64,000 nucleotides of DNA from assembly GCF_008085915.1 (NCBI RefSeq), contig NZ_VSJK01000019.1, forward strand, positions 1 to 64,000, written 5' to 3'. The notes under the pieces were generated by a model. It saw only the letters and a list, made by a program, of their open reading frames with translations. It was not told where the DNA came from and ran no database searches. The DNA is from Oceaniovalibus sp. ACAM 378 (GTDB lineage: Bacteria; Pseudomonadota; Alphaproteobacteria; Rhodobacterales; Rhodobacteraceae). Every line of letters begins with the position of its first letter. Position 1 is the stretch's first letter. This document shows positions 7,401 through 17,212 of this stretch, piece by piece. The position numbers and the translations under genes are program-made.

Positions 7401-8684
7401 TCAGCACCTGTTGCCGCCGGTCCAGACTCCGGCGATAGCCCGGTCGTCGCCCATCATGATCGTTGGGAAAACCTGTTCCCAGATGTCATCTGCCCGCGCC
7501 GCCCGTTGGGCGATGGCGGGGGTCGAGCCGAGGTCGAGCGCGATGATATCCGCCTCGCTTCCGACCTCCAGCGTGCCGATCCGGTCAACCATATGCATTG
7601 CGCGCGCCGACCCTTCGGTCGCAAGCCACAACAATTGGGCCGGATGCAGAGGGTTGCCGCGCAACTGTCCGATCTCATAGGCGGCGGCCATGGTCCGCAG
7701 CATGGAAAACGACGACCCGCCGCCGGTGTCCGTGGCAAGACCGACAGTCAGCCTTCGCGCCAGACCCATGTCGAACAACCCCGACCCGATAAAAGTGTTC
7801 GAAGTCGGACAATGCACCAGCCCCGCGCCCGCCTCGGCAATGCGGTCAATCTCGCGCGGTTCAAGGTGGATCGAATGGCCAAACACCGCCTTTGGTCCCA
7901 ACAGATCAGCCTGTTCATAGGTATCAAGATAATCGCGCGCCTGCGGATGCAAATCGCGGACCCAGGCGATTTCGTCGATCTGTTCGCTCAGATGTGTCTG
8001 CATCAGGCAGTCCGGAAATTCTGTCCACAGCGCCCCCAGCGCATGCAATTGCGCGCGGCTTGACGTGGGGGTGAAACGCGGGGTGATGGCATATTCCAGC
8101 CGGTCAACCCCGTGCCAACGCTCCAGCAGCGCCTTGCTGTCGTCATAGGCGGATTGCGCGGTGTCCATCAGACCGTCGGGCGCATTCCGGTCCATGCAGG
8201 TCTTGCCGGTCACGGCGCGCAAGCCGCGTTTCTGTGCCTCGGCAAAGAATGCGTCGACCGATCCGGGGTGTGACGTGGCAAAGCTGCACACCGTCGTGGT
8301 GCCGTGCGAAAGCGTCAGGTCAAAATACCGCTCGGCAATCCGTGCGGCATGGGCCGGATCGCCGAATTCCATCTCGGCCGGGAAGGTATAGGTGTTCAGC
8401 CAGTCGATCAGCCGCTTGCCCCAACTGGCGATGATTTCCGTCTGGGGATAGTGCGCATGGGCATCGACAAAGCCGGGCAGCAGCAGCGCGGCACCCATGT
8501 CGGCAACACGTGCCTGCGGATGGGCGGCACGCAGGATTTCGGCCGGGCCGGTGGCGCGGATGATCCCGCCCTCGACCAGAATCGCACCCTGCCGTTCGTG
8601 GCGCACGGCATCCTGCGGCGCCTCGGAAAACGGATTGGCATGAAAGGTCAAAAGTTGACCGGTGATCAGGGTTTTATTTGTCAT
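7401..8684 (-). CDS. guaD: Guanine deaminase
   Basis: 427 residues of the amidohydrolase superfamily. It converts guanine to xanthine and ammonia in purine salvage and breakdown, in the cytoplasm. Metal-binding landmarks are visible: the first His pair in VDAHAHYP (His76, His78), the substrate-loop histidine in LMQTHLSEQ, the third metal His in VFGHSIHL and the metal Asp in LATDTGGGSSFSM, a motif typical of guanine deaminase. KTCMDRNAP is another family block. Length matches GuaD (about 430-440). It is a lone gene here; no xanthine dehydrogenase genes are adjacent. The ATG at 8684 is the only start that preserves the N-terminal beta sandwich. Confidence 0.93.
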   Translation of the reverse strand: MTNKTLITGQLLTFHANPFSEAPQDAVRHERQGAILVEGGIIRATGPAEILRAAHPQARVADMGAALLLPGFVDAHAHYPQTEIIASWGKRLIDWLNTYTFPAEMEFGDPAHAARIAERYFDLTLSHGTTTVCSFATSHPGSVDAFFAEAQKRGLRAVTGKTCMDRNAPDGLMDTAQSAYDDSKALLERWHGVDRLEYAITPRFTPTSSRAQLHALGALWTEFPDCLMQTHLSEQIDEIAWVRDLHPQARDYLDTYEQADLLGPKAVFGHSIHLEPREIDRIAEAGAGLVHCPTSNTFIGSGLFDMGLARRLTVGLATDTGGGSSFSMLRTMAAAYEIGQLRGNPLHPAQLLWLATEGSARAMHMVDRIGTLEVGSEADIIALDLGSTPAIAQRAARADDIWEQVFPTIMMGDDRAIAGVWTGGNRC

Positions 8685-8789
8685 CCGTCGTGATTACGCC
8701 GGTTTCAGGCGCGGGTAAATCGCCCAAATACTCTGGTCTAGGCCCCGCCTGTGCCCTATGTCGTGACACAAAGCCGCAGGGATACGCAA

Positions 8790-10178
8790 ATGAGCGATGA
8801 GGACGTCAACACCGAAGCTGTGGACGACGACGAAGACGCCTATGTGCTGACTCGCAGGGCGGTGACCGCTATCCTTGATGCGGTCGCGGCGGGGAATGCC
8901 ACCCGCCTGACTGAACTGATGGAGCCGCTGCACCCCGCCGACATCGCCGACCTTCTGGAACAGGTCGACAGCGCCGATCGCCGTGCGCTGGTCACGCTGT
9001 ATGGCAAGGAATTCGACGGCGAAATCCTGTCGGAACTTGACGAGGCGATCCGCGAGGATGTGATTTCGGCCCTCTCGCCGCAGGTGCTGTCGGATGCCGT
9101 GCGCGAAATGGAAAGCGACGATGTCGTTGACCTGCTCGAGGATCTGGAAAAGCCGCAACAGGACGCGATTTTGCAGGTGCTTGAAGCCGCCGACCGGTTG
9201 GCCGTCGAGCGCGCACTGGCGTTCCCGGAGTATTCCGCCGGTCGACTGATGCAGCGCGAGGTGGTGATGGCGCCTGAGCATTGGACCGTCGGCGAAGCGA
9301 TCGATTTCATGCGCGACCACGACGATCTGCCGGACCAGTTTTATCATGTGGTCCTTGTCGATCCGCGCCTGCGTCCCATCGGCTATGTGACATTGGGCAA
9401 GCTGATGTCATCGCATCGCGCGGTGCGGCTGGCCGCGATCACCGAAGCCAGCTTTCGCACCTTCGAAGTGGACGAGGCCGAGGCCGATGTTGCCTATGCT
9501 TTCAACCAGTATCACCTGATTTCGGCCCCGGTGGTGGATGAAGATGGGCGTTTGGTCGGGATCATCACCATCGACGACGCGATGGCGGTTCTGGACGAAG
9601 AACACGAGGAAGACATCCTGCGACTGGCCGGTGTCGGCGATGAAAGCCTGTCGGACAGCACCTTCGAGATCGTTCGGCGGCGGTTTCCCTGGCTGCTGGT
9701 CAACCTGTGCACCGCCAATCTTGTTGCTGTCGTGATTTCGCAATTTGAGGAATCGTTGTCCGCCCTTGTCGCGCTGGCCGTCTTGATGCCGATCATCGCC
9801 TCGATGGGTGGCAACGCAGCCACGCAAACAATGACCGTCGCCGTGCGCGCTCTGGCCACCCGCGACCTGACGGCATCCAACGCCTTTCGGGTGATCCGCC
9901 GCGAGATTTTCGCCGGGATGCTGAACGGTCTGGCCTTCGCGCTGATCATGGGTGTGGTCGGTACACTCTGGTTCAACATGCCGATGCTGGGGGTTGTGTT
10001 GGGAGTCGCCATGGTCATCAACCTGATGGTGGCGGGGCTGGCCGGGGCGCTGGTGCCGCTGACACTGGAGAAAATTGGCGTCGATCCTGCGCTGGCCTCA
10101 GGCACATTTGTGACGACGACGACGGACGTTGTGGGGTTCTTTGCCTTCCTCGGGCTGGCAACAGTGGTTTTGCTGTGA
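8790..10178 (+). CDS. mgtE: Magnesium transporter MgtE
   Basis: 462 residues. MgtE is a magnesium-gated Mg2+ channel in the inner membrane. An N-terminal helical MgtE_N domain (about 25-135; LHPADIADLLEQ is its hallmark) is followed by two CBS modules (about 140-265) that sense magnesium and five membrane helices (about 290-460). The pore segment carries PIIASMGGNAATQT, the family ion-path signature. I took the ATG at 8790, which has AGGGA eight bases upstream, rather than a GTG at 8751 without one. Its stop overlaps the start of the formyl-THF cyclo-ligase by four bases. Confidence 0.93.
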   Translation: MSDEDVNTEAVDDDEDAYVLTRRAVTAILDAVAAGNATRLTELMEPLHPADIADLLEQVDSADRRALVTLYGKEFDGEILSELDEAIREDVISALSPQVLSDAVREMESDDVVDLLEDLEKPQQDAILQVLEAADRLAVERALAFPEYSAGRLMQREVVMAPEHWTVGEAIDFMRDHDDLPDQFYHVVLVDPRLRPIGYVTLGKLMSSHRAVRLAAITEASFRTFEVDEAEADVAYAFNQYHLISAPVVDEDGRLVGIITIDDAMAVLDEEHEEDILRLAGVGDESLSDSTFEIVRRRFPWLLVNLCTANLVAVVISQFEESLSALVALAVLMPIIASMGGNAATQTMTVAVRALATRDLTASNAFRVIRREIFAGMLNGLAFALIMGVVGTLWFNMPMLGVVLGVAMVINLMVAGLAGALVPLTLEKIGVDPALASGTFVTTTTDVVGFFAFLGLATVVLL

Positions 10179-10735
10179 CCGGCACACTGGATAAATCTGC
10201 AGCACGCCGCGCGGGTTTTGCGCGCCGCAAGGTTGCGCATGATACGAGGGCCGTGGACACGGCGGCGCATCTTTCGGCACTGCTGGCCGGATATCGCGGC
10301 GTGCCAATCGCGGGTTTCCTGCCGATCCGCACCGAAATCGATCCGACGCCCGCGATGGCACAGGCGGTGGGACATGGGCCGGTCGGCGTTCCGGTTATCA
10401 TGGGTGCGGACCAGCCGCTGCACTTTGCCTGCTGGACCCCGGAAACCGAGCTGATCGCGGGTGAATTTGGCGTGATGATCCCGGACCGACCGGTGTGGAT
10501 GGTGCCCGAACTGGTGATTCTGCCGCTTTTGGCGTTTACCGGGCAGGGCGGGCGTCTGGGGTATGGCGGCGGGTTTTATGACCGGACGCTGGAACGGTTG
10601 CGCGCCAATGGGCCGATCCTTGCCATCGGCTTTGCCTTCGCGGCCCAACAAGATGATGCCCTGCCGCTGGAGCCGACCGATCAACGGCTTGACATGATCG
10701 TGACCGAGCGGGGTGTCGTTGATTTCCGAGCCTGA
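10175..10735 (+). CDS. 5-formyltetrahydrofolate cyclo-ligase
   Basis: 186 residues. The enzyme (YgfA/MTHFS family) uses ATP to turn 5-formyl-THF into 5,10-methenyl-THF, returning stored folate to one-carbon metabolism. Signatures: the basic N-terminal ATP-binding region (KSAARRAGFARRKVA), FLPIRTEIDPTP, VPELVILPLLAF and the glycine-rich GRLGYGGGFYDRTL. Translation starts at a GTG overlapping the mgtE stop (GTGA), so the pair is coupled. In some alphaproteobacteria 6S RNA lies next to this gene; no room for it exists on the upstream side here and I cannot recognise it in the 120 bases downstream. Confidence 0.92.
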   Translation: MTGTLDKSAARRAGFARRKVAHDTRAVDTAAHLSALLAGYRGVPIAGFLPIRTEIDPTPAMAQAVGHGPVGVPVIMGADQPLHFACWTPETELIAGEFGVMIPDRPVWMVPELVILPLLAFTGQGGRLGYGGGFYDRTLERLRANGPILAIGFAFAAQQDDALPLEPTDQRLDMIVTERGVVDFRA

Positions 10736-10855
10736 GGCAGACGGGTCCGTCCCGGTCGGAAATCTCCTGCCCAAAGATGCGCCGCTACAATTCGGTGTCC
10801 GGCTTCCTGGCGATGAGAGCTTGCACCTGCGCCGCACCCCGCCTAACCAACCGGC

Positions 10856-11668
10856 ATGAGAATTCTATTTCTGGGCGATGTGATGGGCCGTGCGGGACGC
10901 GCGGCGGTGACCGGACGGCTGGCAAAGCTTCGGGCGGACTGGCGGCTGGATTTTGTCGTGGTCAACGGTGAAAACGCGACAAACGGCGCGGGACTGTCGG
11001 CAGAGCACGCCAAGGCGCTGCTGGAGGCCGGTGCCGATGTGGTCACTCTGGGCGATCATGCGTTCGACCAGAAGGACATGTTGCAGTTCGCCGAAACCGA
11101 GCCGCGTATCATCCGGCCCCTGAACTTTTCAAAATCCGCGCCGGGACGTGGCGCGCGGGTCTTTGCAGCACCCGGCGGGCGCAAGGTGCTGGTGGCGCAG
11201 GTGCTTGGTCAGGTGTTCATGAAGCGCCCCTTCGACGATCCGTTCAGTGCCATCGAACCGGTGCTGAAGGCCGCACCACTGGGCGCACAGGTGAACGCCG
11301 CGCTGGTCGACATCCATTGCGAGGCAACGTCGGAAAAGATGGCCATGGGCCACTGGTGCGACGGCAAGGCCAGCATCGTTGTCGGCACCCACACCCATGT
11401 GCCCACGGCGGATGCGATGATCCTGCCGCGCGGCACCGCCTATCAAAGCGATGCCGGGATGTGCGGAGATTACGATTCGGTCATCGGCATGGACAAGGCC
11501 GAGCCGATGAACCGTTTTATCACCGGCATGCCCCGCGCGCGTTTCACCCCTGCGGCGGGCGAGGCGACTCTGGCCGGATTGTATGTCGAGACCGACGACG
11601 CCACGGGCAAGGCGCTGCGGGTCGTGGCGGTCCGCGAGGGCGGGCGGTTGCAGAGCTCCACTCCCTGA
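10856..11668 (+). CDS. YmdB-family metallophosphoesterase
   Basis: 270 residues, TIGR00282/YmdB family. Members are di-metal phosphodiesterases, and Bacillus YmdB hydrolyses 2',3'-cyclic nucleotides. The metal ligands are all visible: RILFLGDVMG at the start, VVVNGENATNG, TLGDHAFDQ, the VDIHCEATSEK region, and VVGTHTHVPTAD. No signal peptide, so cytoplasmic. It often sits near the folate cyclo-ligase gene in alphaproteobacteria, as here with a 120-base gap. Start ATG at 10856 begins the first beta strand immediately. Confidence 0.9.
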   Translation: MRILFLGDVMGRAGRAAVTGRLAKLRADWRLDFVVVNGENATNGAGLSAEHAKALLEAGADVVTLGDHAFDQKDMLQFAETEPRIIRPLNFSKSAPGRGARVFAAPGGRKVLVAQVLGQVFMKRPFDDPFSAIEPVLKAAPLGAQVNAALVDIHCEATSEKMAMGHWCDGKASIVVGTHTHVPTADAMILPRGTAYQSDAGMCGDYDSVIGMDKAEPMNRFITGMPRARFTPAAGEATLAGLYVETDDATGKALRVVAVREGGRLQSSTP

Positions 11669-11698
11669 ACCAGCGAGGGCGCCTGCGCAGAGCGCGGA

Positions 11699-11735
11699 TG
11701 CCTCCGGCGGGAGTATTTTTTCAAAGAAGAAGCCG
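11699..11735 (+). repeat. Dispersed intergenic element, copy 1
   Basis: The 20-base core TGCCTCCGGCGGGAGTATTT followed by a T-rich link, then TCAAAGAAGAAgCCGG. The same core and downstream part recur at 41861-41899. It lies just after the YmdB-like gene. I recall closely similar sequences scattered through Rhodobacteraceae genomes next to gene ends; their role is not known to me. The CCTCCGGCGGG part can form a small hairpin, so some may work as terminators. Confidence 0.65.
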
Positions 11736-11860
11736 GGGCGGTTCTGTTATGTGGCAGACCGGCTGGTGCGCGATGCGGACATAACACTTGTGGCCGCGCG
11801 TCGGTGCTTTTAATGTCAACCTCCGGACCCGGCAGGTGCCAGGCAGGAGAATTTCGCCCA

Positions 11861-13639
11861 ATGGAACTGTTCGACTTCGGGCCGACCACACAGGCAGTGC
11901 TGGTGTTCACCATCATTCTGGGCATGTTGGTGCTGTTTGCCAGTGAATTGTACCCGACCGAAGTGGTGGCGATTTCAGGCGCTTCGCTGATGTTTGTTCT
12001 GGGGCTGTTGCCCTATGAGGATGCGATTGCGGTGTTCTCGAACTCGGCACCCTGGACCATTGCCGCGATGTTTCTGGTGATGGGCGGGCTGGTGCGGACC
12101 GGTGCCTTGCAATGGCTGACTGAACAGGCCGACCGCACGGCGGCCAGCCATCCGGTGCGCACCGTGGTGATCAGCCTGATCGTGGTCGCCATCGGGTCGG
12201 CCTTCATGAATAACACGCCGGTTGTGGTGGTGATGATTCCGGTTTTCGTCCAGCTGGCGAAACGGATGGGGGTGTCGCCGTCGAAACTGCTGATCCCGCT
12301 GAGCTATGCCGCGATTCTGGGCGGCACGATCACGCTGATCGGCACTTCCACCAACCTTTTGGTCGATGGGGTTGCGCGCACCCAGGGGATGAAGCCTTTT
12401 TCGATCTTCGAGATTGCGCCGCTGGGGCTGTTGCAGGTCGCCATCGGGGGGGCCTATCTGGCGCTGATCGGGCGGCGTCTGTTGCCGGATCGTCAGACCA
12501 TGGGCGGCATGCTGAGCGACCGGCGCAAGATGAAGTATTTCACCGAGGTCGCTTTGCCGGGCAACAGTGATCTGATTGGCGAGAACCCTTTGGAAGTCGC
12601 GCTGTTCAAGCCGGAAGGCGTACGGGTTATCGACGTGTTGCGCGGCGATGCGTCCCTGCGCCGTGATTTGGCGAGTGTCGTTCTGGCGGCGGGTGACCGG
12701 GTGGTCTTGCGCACCGAAATGGCCGAGCTGCTGGGCCTTCAGAAAGACCCGAACCTGCGCCCCGTCGACCAGTTGTCGTCGGTCGAGACCGAGACTGTCG
12801 AAGTGCTGATCACCCCCGGGGCGCGGATGGTCGGGCGCAGTCTGGGCGCGATGCGGCTGCGCCGACGGTATGGTGTCTATCCGCTGGCGGTGCATCGGCG
12901 AAACCAGAACATCGGCCGCAAGCTGGACGATGTGGTCGTGCGGGTCGGCGACACGCTGTTGTTGGAAGGTGCGCCCGCAGATATCCAGCGGCTGGCCTCG
13001 GACATGGATCTGGTGAATATTACCCGTCCTGCGGCACAGGCGTTCCGACGGTCCAAGGCACCGATTGCCATCGGCTCGCTGGGGGCCGTGGTGATTCTGG
13101 CGGCCTTCAACGTCGCGCCGATCTTTGCCTTGGCCGTGCTTGCGGTGACGGTGATCCTGCTGTCGCGCTGCATTGATGCGGATGAGGCGTTTTCGTTTAT
13201 CGAGGGTCGGCTTCTGGCGCTGATCTTTGCCATGCTGGCCGTTGGTGCCGCGATGCAGGCGTCGGGGGCGGTGGCGTTGTTGGTTGGCGCAATCGAACCC
13301 TTTCTTGCCACCCTGCCGCCCGTGGTGGTGATACTGTGCGTTTACTTGCTGGCCTCCACTCTGACCGAACTGGTATCGAACAACGCGGTTGCGGTGATCT
13401 TTACCCCCATCGCGATTGAGTTGGGCCATGCTCTTGGACTGGATCCACGCGGGTTGGTCGTGGCGGTGATGTTCGCGGCGTCGGCTGCGTTTTCCACGCC
13501 GATCGGGTATCAGACAAATATGCTGGTCTATGGGCCGGGGGGGTATAAATTCACCGACTATCTGAAGGTCGGTATTCCGTTGAACATCATTCTGGGACTC
13601 AGCGCATGTCTTTTTATCCCGCTTATCTGGCCGTTGTAA
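11861..13639 (+). CDS. SLC13/DASS-family transporter with TrkA_C domains
   Basis: 592 residues. Two blocks of membrane helices (about 8-205 and 405-590) flank a cytoplasmic section containing two TrkA_C-type regulatory domains (about 230-385). Conserved transporter loops are present: GSAFMNNTPVVVVMIPVFV, GGTITLIGTSTNLLV in the first half and ELVSNNAVAVIFTPIA with FSTPIGYQTNMLVYGPGGY in the second, the paired SNT-like sodium/substrate hairpins of the DASS superfamily. Substrate cannot be read; relatives take sulfate or dicarboxylates. The ATG at 11861 follows AGGAGA by ten bases; an upstream Met at 11813 would add a non-homologous lead. The last codons overlap the next gene. Confidence 0.88.
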   Translation: MELFDFGPTTQAVLVFTIILGMLVLFASELYPTEVVAISGASLMFVLGLLPYEDAIAVFSNSAPWTIAAMFLVMGGLVRTGALQWLTEQADRTAASHPVRTVVISLIVVAIGSAFMNNTPVVVVMIPVFVQLAKRMGVSPSKLLIPLSYAAILGGTITLIGTSTNLLVDGVARTQGMKPFSIFEIAPLGLLQVAIGGAYLALIGRRLLPDRQTMGGMLSDRRKMKYFTEVALPGNSDLIGENPLEVALFKPEGVRVIDVLRGDASLRRDLASVVLAAGDRVVLRTEMAELLGLQKDPNLRPVDQLSSVETETVEVLITPGARMVGRSLGAMRLRRRYGVYPLAVHRRNQNIGRKLDDVVVRVGDTLLLEGAPADIQRLASDMDLVNITRPAAQAFRRSKAPIAIGSLGAVVILAAFNVAPIFALAVLAVTVILLSRCIDADEAFSFIEGRLLALIFAMLAVGAAMQASGAVALLVGAIEPFLATLPPVVVILCVYLLASTLTELVSNNAVAVIFTPIAIELGHALGLDPRGLVVAVMFAASAAFSTPIGYQTNMLVYGPGGYKFTDYLKVGIPLNIILGLSACLFIPLIWPL

Positions 13640-13959
13640 TCCTGGCACTGGCTGGGTGTGCTGCGGCTCCTGCCATCGCACCCGTACCGGCGCCGGTGGC
13701 GCAGCCGCGTCAGGCGATCCTGTACCGCGATACGGTCACGGTGCAGTTCAGTGACGGTGCCCTGTGCGTCGCACCGCGCCCGGGTCGCGCGGCGCAATGG
13801 TCGGGCACACTGGCGGGCTGCGCTCATCCCTTGCCGTTTTCTGTCGCACTGCCTCCGGGACGACCTGCGCCGCGCCGGGTGCTGGTGCAGTTGGGCGATG
13901 GCGGCACCGCGGTGCTTACGTTGCAGGCCGCGCGGTACGGGCTGGCGCCGGGGGTCTGA
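13606..13959 (+). CDS. Small lipoprotein of unknown function
   Basis: 117 residues. It begins with a short hydrophobic leader ending in the lipobox LALAGC (Cys about residue 18), then a Pro/Ala-rich linker and a compact domain with two further cysteines (GALCVAP and [10 protein letters not shown]). The gene overlaps the end of the SLC13 transporter by 34 bases in another frame, which suggests translational coupling. I do not recognise the family. Codon choice matches neighbours, so I regard it as real. Confidence 0.65.
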   Translation: MSFYPAYLAVVILALAGCAAAPAIAPVPAPVAQPRQAILYRDTVTVQFSDGALCVAPRPGRAAQWSGTLAGCAHPLPFSVALPPGRPAPRRVLVQLGDGGTAVLTLQAARYGLAPGV

Positions 13960-14044
13960 CGAACGGGTTCACGGTGACCGCTTGTGTGCCGCCATCCCAG
14001 AGGCTAGAAAACGCGCATCACATCAGGATCGGAGAGACGGAGCC

Positions 14045-14791
14045 ATGGCAGGCCATTCCAAATGGGCAAACATCCAGCATCGCAAAGGCAGGCAGGACGC
14101 CGCCCGCGCCAAGGTGTTTTCCAAGCTGTCCAAGGAAATCACCGTTGCCGCAAAGATGGGCGACCCCGATCCCGACAAGAACCCGCGTCTGCGCCTTGCG
14201 GTGAAAGAGGCAAAATCGATCAGCGTACCAAAAGACGTGATCCAGCGCGCCATCGCCAAGGCAACGGGCGGCGAAGCGGAAAACTATGACGAAATCCGCT
14301 ATGAAGGATACGGGCCGAACGGCATCGCCCTGATCGTCGAGGCGATGACCGACAACCGCAACCGGACCGCATCCAACGTCCGCTCGACCTTTGCCAAGAA
14401 CGGCGGCAATCTGGGCGAAACCGGCAGCGTGTCGTTCATGTTCGATCGCAAGGGGGAAATCATGTATCCCGCCGCCGCCGGATCGGAAGACGACATCATG
14501 ATGGCCGCAATCGAGGCCGGTGCCGAAGATGTTGAATCCGATGAGGACGGCCATTGGATCTTTTGCGCCGATACCGACCTGAACGATGTATCGACGGCGC
14601 TGGAAACTGCGCTGGGCGAATCCCAAACGACTAAACTGGTCTGGAAGCCGCAAACCCGCACGGAACTGGGGCTTGAGGACGCGCAGAAATTGATGCGCCT
14701 GATCGACGCGTTGGAAGATGACGAAGACGTGCAGACGGTCACGGCCAATTTCGACATGTCCGACGAGGTGGCGGCGGCTCTTGACGCCTGA
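14045..14791 (+). CDS. yebC: YebC/PmpR-family regulator (TACO1 type)
   Basis: 248 residues, the usual family length. YebC proteins are three-domain cytoplasmic factors; members have been described as DNA-binding regulators and, more recently, as ribosome-associated factors helping translation of difficult (proline-rich) stretches. The N-terminal signature [20 protein letters not shown] is nearly invariant in the family, followed by [15 protein letters not shown], the acidic central domain with [14 protein letters not shown], and [10 protein letters not shown]. The ATG at 14045 follows GGAG and is fixed by the signature. In many genomes yebC is next to ruvC; not here. Confidence 0.95.
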   Translation: MAGHSKWANIQHRKGRQDAARAKVFSKLSKEITVAAKMGDPDPDKNPRLRLAVKEAKSISVPKDVIQRAIAKATGGEAENYDEIRYEGYGPNGIALIVEAMTDNRNRTASNVRSTFAKNGGNLGETGSVSFMFDRKGEIMYPAAAGSEDDIMMAAIEAGAEDVESDEDGHWIFCADTDLNDVSTALETALGESQTTKLVWKPQTRTELGLEDAQKLMRLIDALEDDEDVQTVTANFDMSDEVAAALDA

Positions 14792-15404
14792 GGACATTGC
14801 CGCGCTGTTCACCCGGTCAACGGGTGAATTTGCCTTTGCCCGTTGGGGGCGCCCGATCGCCCCCGTGGCGTTTGGCGTCGACGATACCACTCTGGTCACC
14901 CTCAAGGACGCGTTACAGGCGGTGTCGGCGCTGAGCGGGCAGGATCTGGCCGAGCTCGATCCCGAACTTGGCGTCAACCAGATGTGGTTTTTCCTGCGTG
15001 ACTGGTCAGAACTGGCCGAGGTGCGCGATCTTGACCGGATGATTCCCGATCTGGCTCCGTTGATCGAACGGTTGCAGGAGGCCGGTGCCAACCAATACCG
15101 GATCTTCCGCTTTGATGAGAACGGGGCGATCCGGGCAGCGTTTGTCTTTCTGCGGATGGACGGCGAACTGTCGGCACTGCCCGCAGAGGTCCTGTGCCTG
15201 TCGCAGGCGGTTCAGACAATTCTGCTGTGGTCGGATCGCGCTTTTGCCGACAGATCGCCGCTGGCCCTGGCGGGTGGCGTCACCATTCTGCGGCCCGAGG
15301 TCGGTGCGTTGATCCGCGCCGCCCATGACCCGGTGCTGCCCGCGTACTCCAACGATCCGACACATGCGCTTCGGCTTTACGCCCGGATGAACCGGGCGCA
15401 GTGA
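14781..15404 (+). CDS. Conserved hypothetical protein
   Basis: About 207 residues if translation starts at the TTG at 14781 ([16 protein letters not shown]), which overlaps the end of yebC; no better start exists because the upstream part of this frame reads as Arg-rich nonsense antiphase to yebC. The protein is soluble, acidic and mixed alpha/beta, with no signal peptide, no membrane helix and no motif I know. Blocks such as [12 protein letters not shown] and [23 protein letters not shown] look like genuine folded protein. Its role cannot be inferred from the neighbours (yebC, metG). Confidence 0.7.
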   Translation: MTPEDIAALFTRSTGEFAFARWGRPIAPVAFGVDDTTLVTLKDALQAVSALSGQDLAELDPELGVNQMWFFLRDWSELAEVRDLDRMIPDLAPLIERLQEAGANQYRIFRFDENGAIRAAFVFLRMDGELSALPAEVLCLSQAVQTILLWSDRAFADRSPLALAGGVTILRPEVGALIRAAHDPVLPAYSNDPTHALRLYARMNRAQ

Positions 15405-15407
15405 TGT

Positions 15408-17138
15408 TCAGTCGCGGGTGCCCGCGAATTGCGCCTGCCATTCGTCACGCTCGTCATCGGTGATCTTTCTGAACGCGACTTCGGGCACCGTGAAGACGTG
15501 ACCGGCGGGCAGGGCGGCAAGCGCGGCGGGCACGTCGTCAGGCCAGCTGTCATCCTCCGTATGCATCGCAGTCAGCATTTCGGCAGCCGCATCGGGCAGG
15601 AAGGGGCGTGACAGGACGGCATAGATCCGCACAAGGTTCAGCGACAGGCGGGTGATGGCGGCGGCGCGATCGGGATCGGTCTTGAACGCCGTCCAGGGTG
15701 CAGAGGATTGCAGGTATTCGTTGCCAAGCGACCAGATCGCGCGCAATTCGGCGGCGGATTTGCGGACCTCCATCGCCTCCATATGTGCCTCATAGGCGCG
15801 GATGCGGGCGGTCAGCGCCTCGGTCAGCGCCTGTTCTTCGGGACCAAAAGTGCCGCCGTCAGGCACAGATTCGCCGAATTTCGAGCGGCAGAATTTGGTG
15901 ATTCGTGACACGAAGTTGCCCAGCACATCGGCCAGATCCTTGTTCGCACTGACCTGAAAATTTTCCCAGGTGAATTCACTGTCCGAGGTTTCGGGCGCAT
16001 GGGACAGCAGCCACCAGCGCCAGTAATCGGCGGGCAGGATCGATAGGGCCTGATCCATGAAGATGCCGCGGCCCTGAGACGTTGAAAACTGTCCGCCATC
16101 ATAATTCAGGTAATTGAACGCCTTGATGTAATCGACCAGCTTCCAGGCTTCACCCTCTATCCTGTTGGCACCCATGATTGTTGTGGGAAAAGACAGGGTG
16201 TGAAACGGCACGTTGTCCTTGCCCATGAATTGCACATATCGGACATCATCCGCGCCCCGGTCAGTGCGCCACCAGCGTTCCCAGGCGGCATCGTCCTGCC
16301 CGGTTTCTTCGGCCCATTCGGCGGCGCAGGCGATATATTCGATAGGGGCGTCGAACCAGACATAGAACACTTTTCCCTCCATCCCCGGCCAGGGCTGATC
16401 GCCCTTGCGCACGGGAACGCCCCAATCCAGATCGCGGGTGATGCCCCGATCCTGCAAGCCCTCACCGTCGTTCAGCCATTTCTTGGCGATCGAGGTGGTC
16501 AGGATCGGCCAATCGGTCTTGGACTCGATCCACTCGGTCAAAGCGCCGCGCATCTGCGACTGTTTCAGGTAAAGATGTCTTGTCTCGCGCACTTCAAGGT
16601 CGGTCGATCCGGAAATCGCGCTGCGCGGCTCAATCAGATCGATCGGATCCAGTTGTTTGGTGCAGTTTTCACACTGGTCGCCCCGCGCCTTGTCATAACC
16701 GCAGTTGGGGCAGGTGCCTTCGATATAGCGATCCGGCAGAAACCGACCATCGGTGATGGAATAGACCTGCTTTTCCGACACTTCACCGATCAGCCCGGCC
16801 TCATCCAGCTTGCCCGCGAAATGTTGGGTCAATTTGCGGTTCTGCGGCGATGACGAACGTCCGAACTTGTCAAAAGACAGGCGGAACCCGGCGGCGATTT
16901 CGGACTGAACAGCGTGCATTTTGGCGCAGAACTCAGCCACGGGTTCGCCCGCCTTGGCGGCGGCCAATTCCGCGGGTGTGCCGTGTTCGTCGGTGGCGCA
17001 GAGGAACAGCACCTCATGGCCGCGCTGGCGCATGTAGCGGGCATAGAGATCGGCGGGAAGCTGGCTGCCCACCAGATTTCCCAAGTGCTTGATTCCGTTG
17101 ATATAGGGAATCGCCGAAGTGATCAGGATGCGTGCCAT
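15408..17138 (-). CDS. metG: Methionyl-tRNA synthetase
   Basis: 576 residues. Charges tRNA-Met in the cytoplasm. The class I HIGH-type motif is [10 protein letters not shown] (about 12-21). A zinc-binding insert is visible as [17 protein letters not shown]. The catalytic signature normally written KMSKS appears as QFSTSQGRG, a variant I recall in alphaproteobacterial enzymes of this sub-type. The C-terminal anticodon-binding helices are present, but the EMAP-like tRNA-binding tail of E. coli MetG is missing, normal for this length. I chose the ATG at 17138 ([15 protein letters not shown]); the upstream extension to 17189 is not homologous. Confidence 0.95.
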   Translation of the reverse strand: MARILITSAIPYINGIKHLGNLVGSQLPADLYARYMRQRGHEVLFLCATDEHGTPAELAAAKAGEPVAEFCAKMHAVQSEIAAGFRLSFDKFGRSSSPQNRKLTQHFAGKLDEAGLIGEVSEKQVYSITDGRFLPDRYIEGTCPNCGYDKARGDQCENCTKQLDPIDLIEPRSAISGSTDLEVRETRHLYLKQSQMRGALTEWIESKTDWPILTTSIAKKWLNDGEGLQDRGITRDLDWGVPVRKGDQPWPGMEGKVFYVWFDAPIEYIACAAEWAEETGQDDAAWERWWRTDRGADDVRYVQFMGKDNVPFHTLSFPTTIMGANRIEGEAWKLVDYIKAFNYLNYDGGQFSTSQGRGIFMDQALSILPADYWRWWLLSHAPETSDSEFTWENFQVSANKDLADVLGNFVSRITKFCRSKFGESVPDGGTFGPEEQALTEALTARIRAYEAHMEAMEVRKSAAELRAIWSLGNEYLQSSAPWTAFKTDPDRAAAITRLSLNLVRIYAVLSRPFLPDAAAEMLTAMHTEDDSWPDDVPAALAALPAGHVFTVPEVAFRKITDDERDEWQAQFAGTRD

Positions 17139-17173
17139 GTCTTGCGCCTTTGCCGTTTGCCGGGTGGTGTTAG

Positions 17174-17209
17174 CGCAGCGCGTGGCCAAGGGCCAGCCAT
17201 CGCGCTGCG
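17174..17209 (-). terminator. Hairpin between the DEAD-box gene and metG
   Basis: CGCAGCGCG (17174-17182) pairs with CGCGCTGCG (17201-17209), a perfect nine-base stem. The 18-base loop carries its own TGGCC/GGCCA pairing. It starts four bases past the helicase stop codon. No T run follows, so termination is probable but unproven. Confidence 0.45.
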
Positions 17210-17212
17210 GTG

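Noticed and set aside
11975-13681. 568-codon open frame opposite the SLC13 transporter
   Set aside because: Composition dominated by His, Arg and Gln, no motifs, and fully antisense to a clear membrane transporter.
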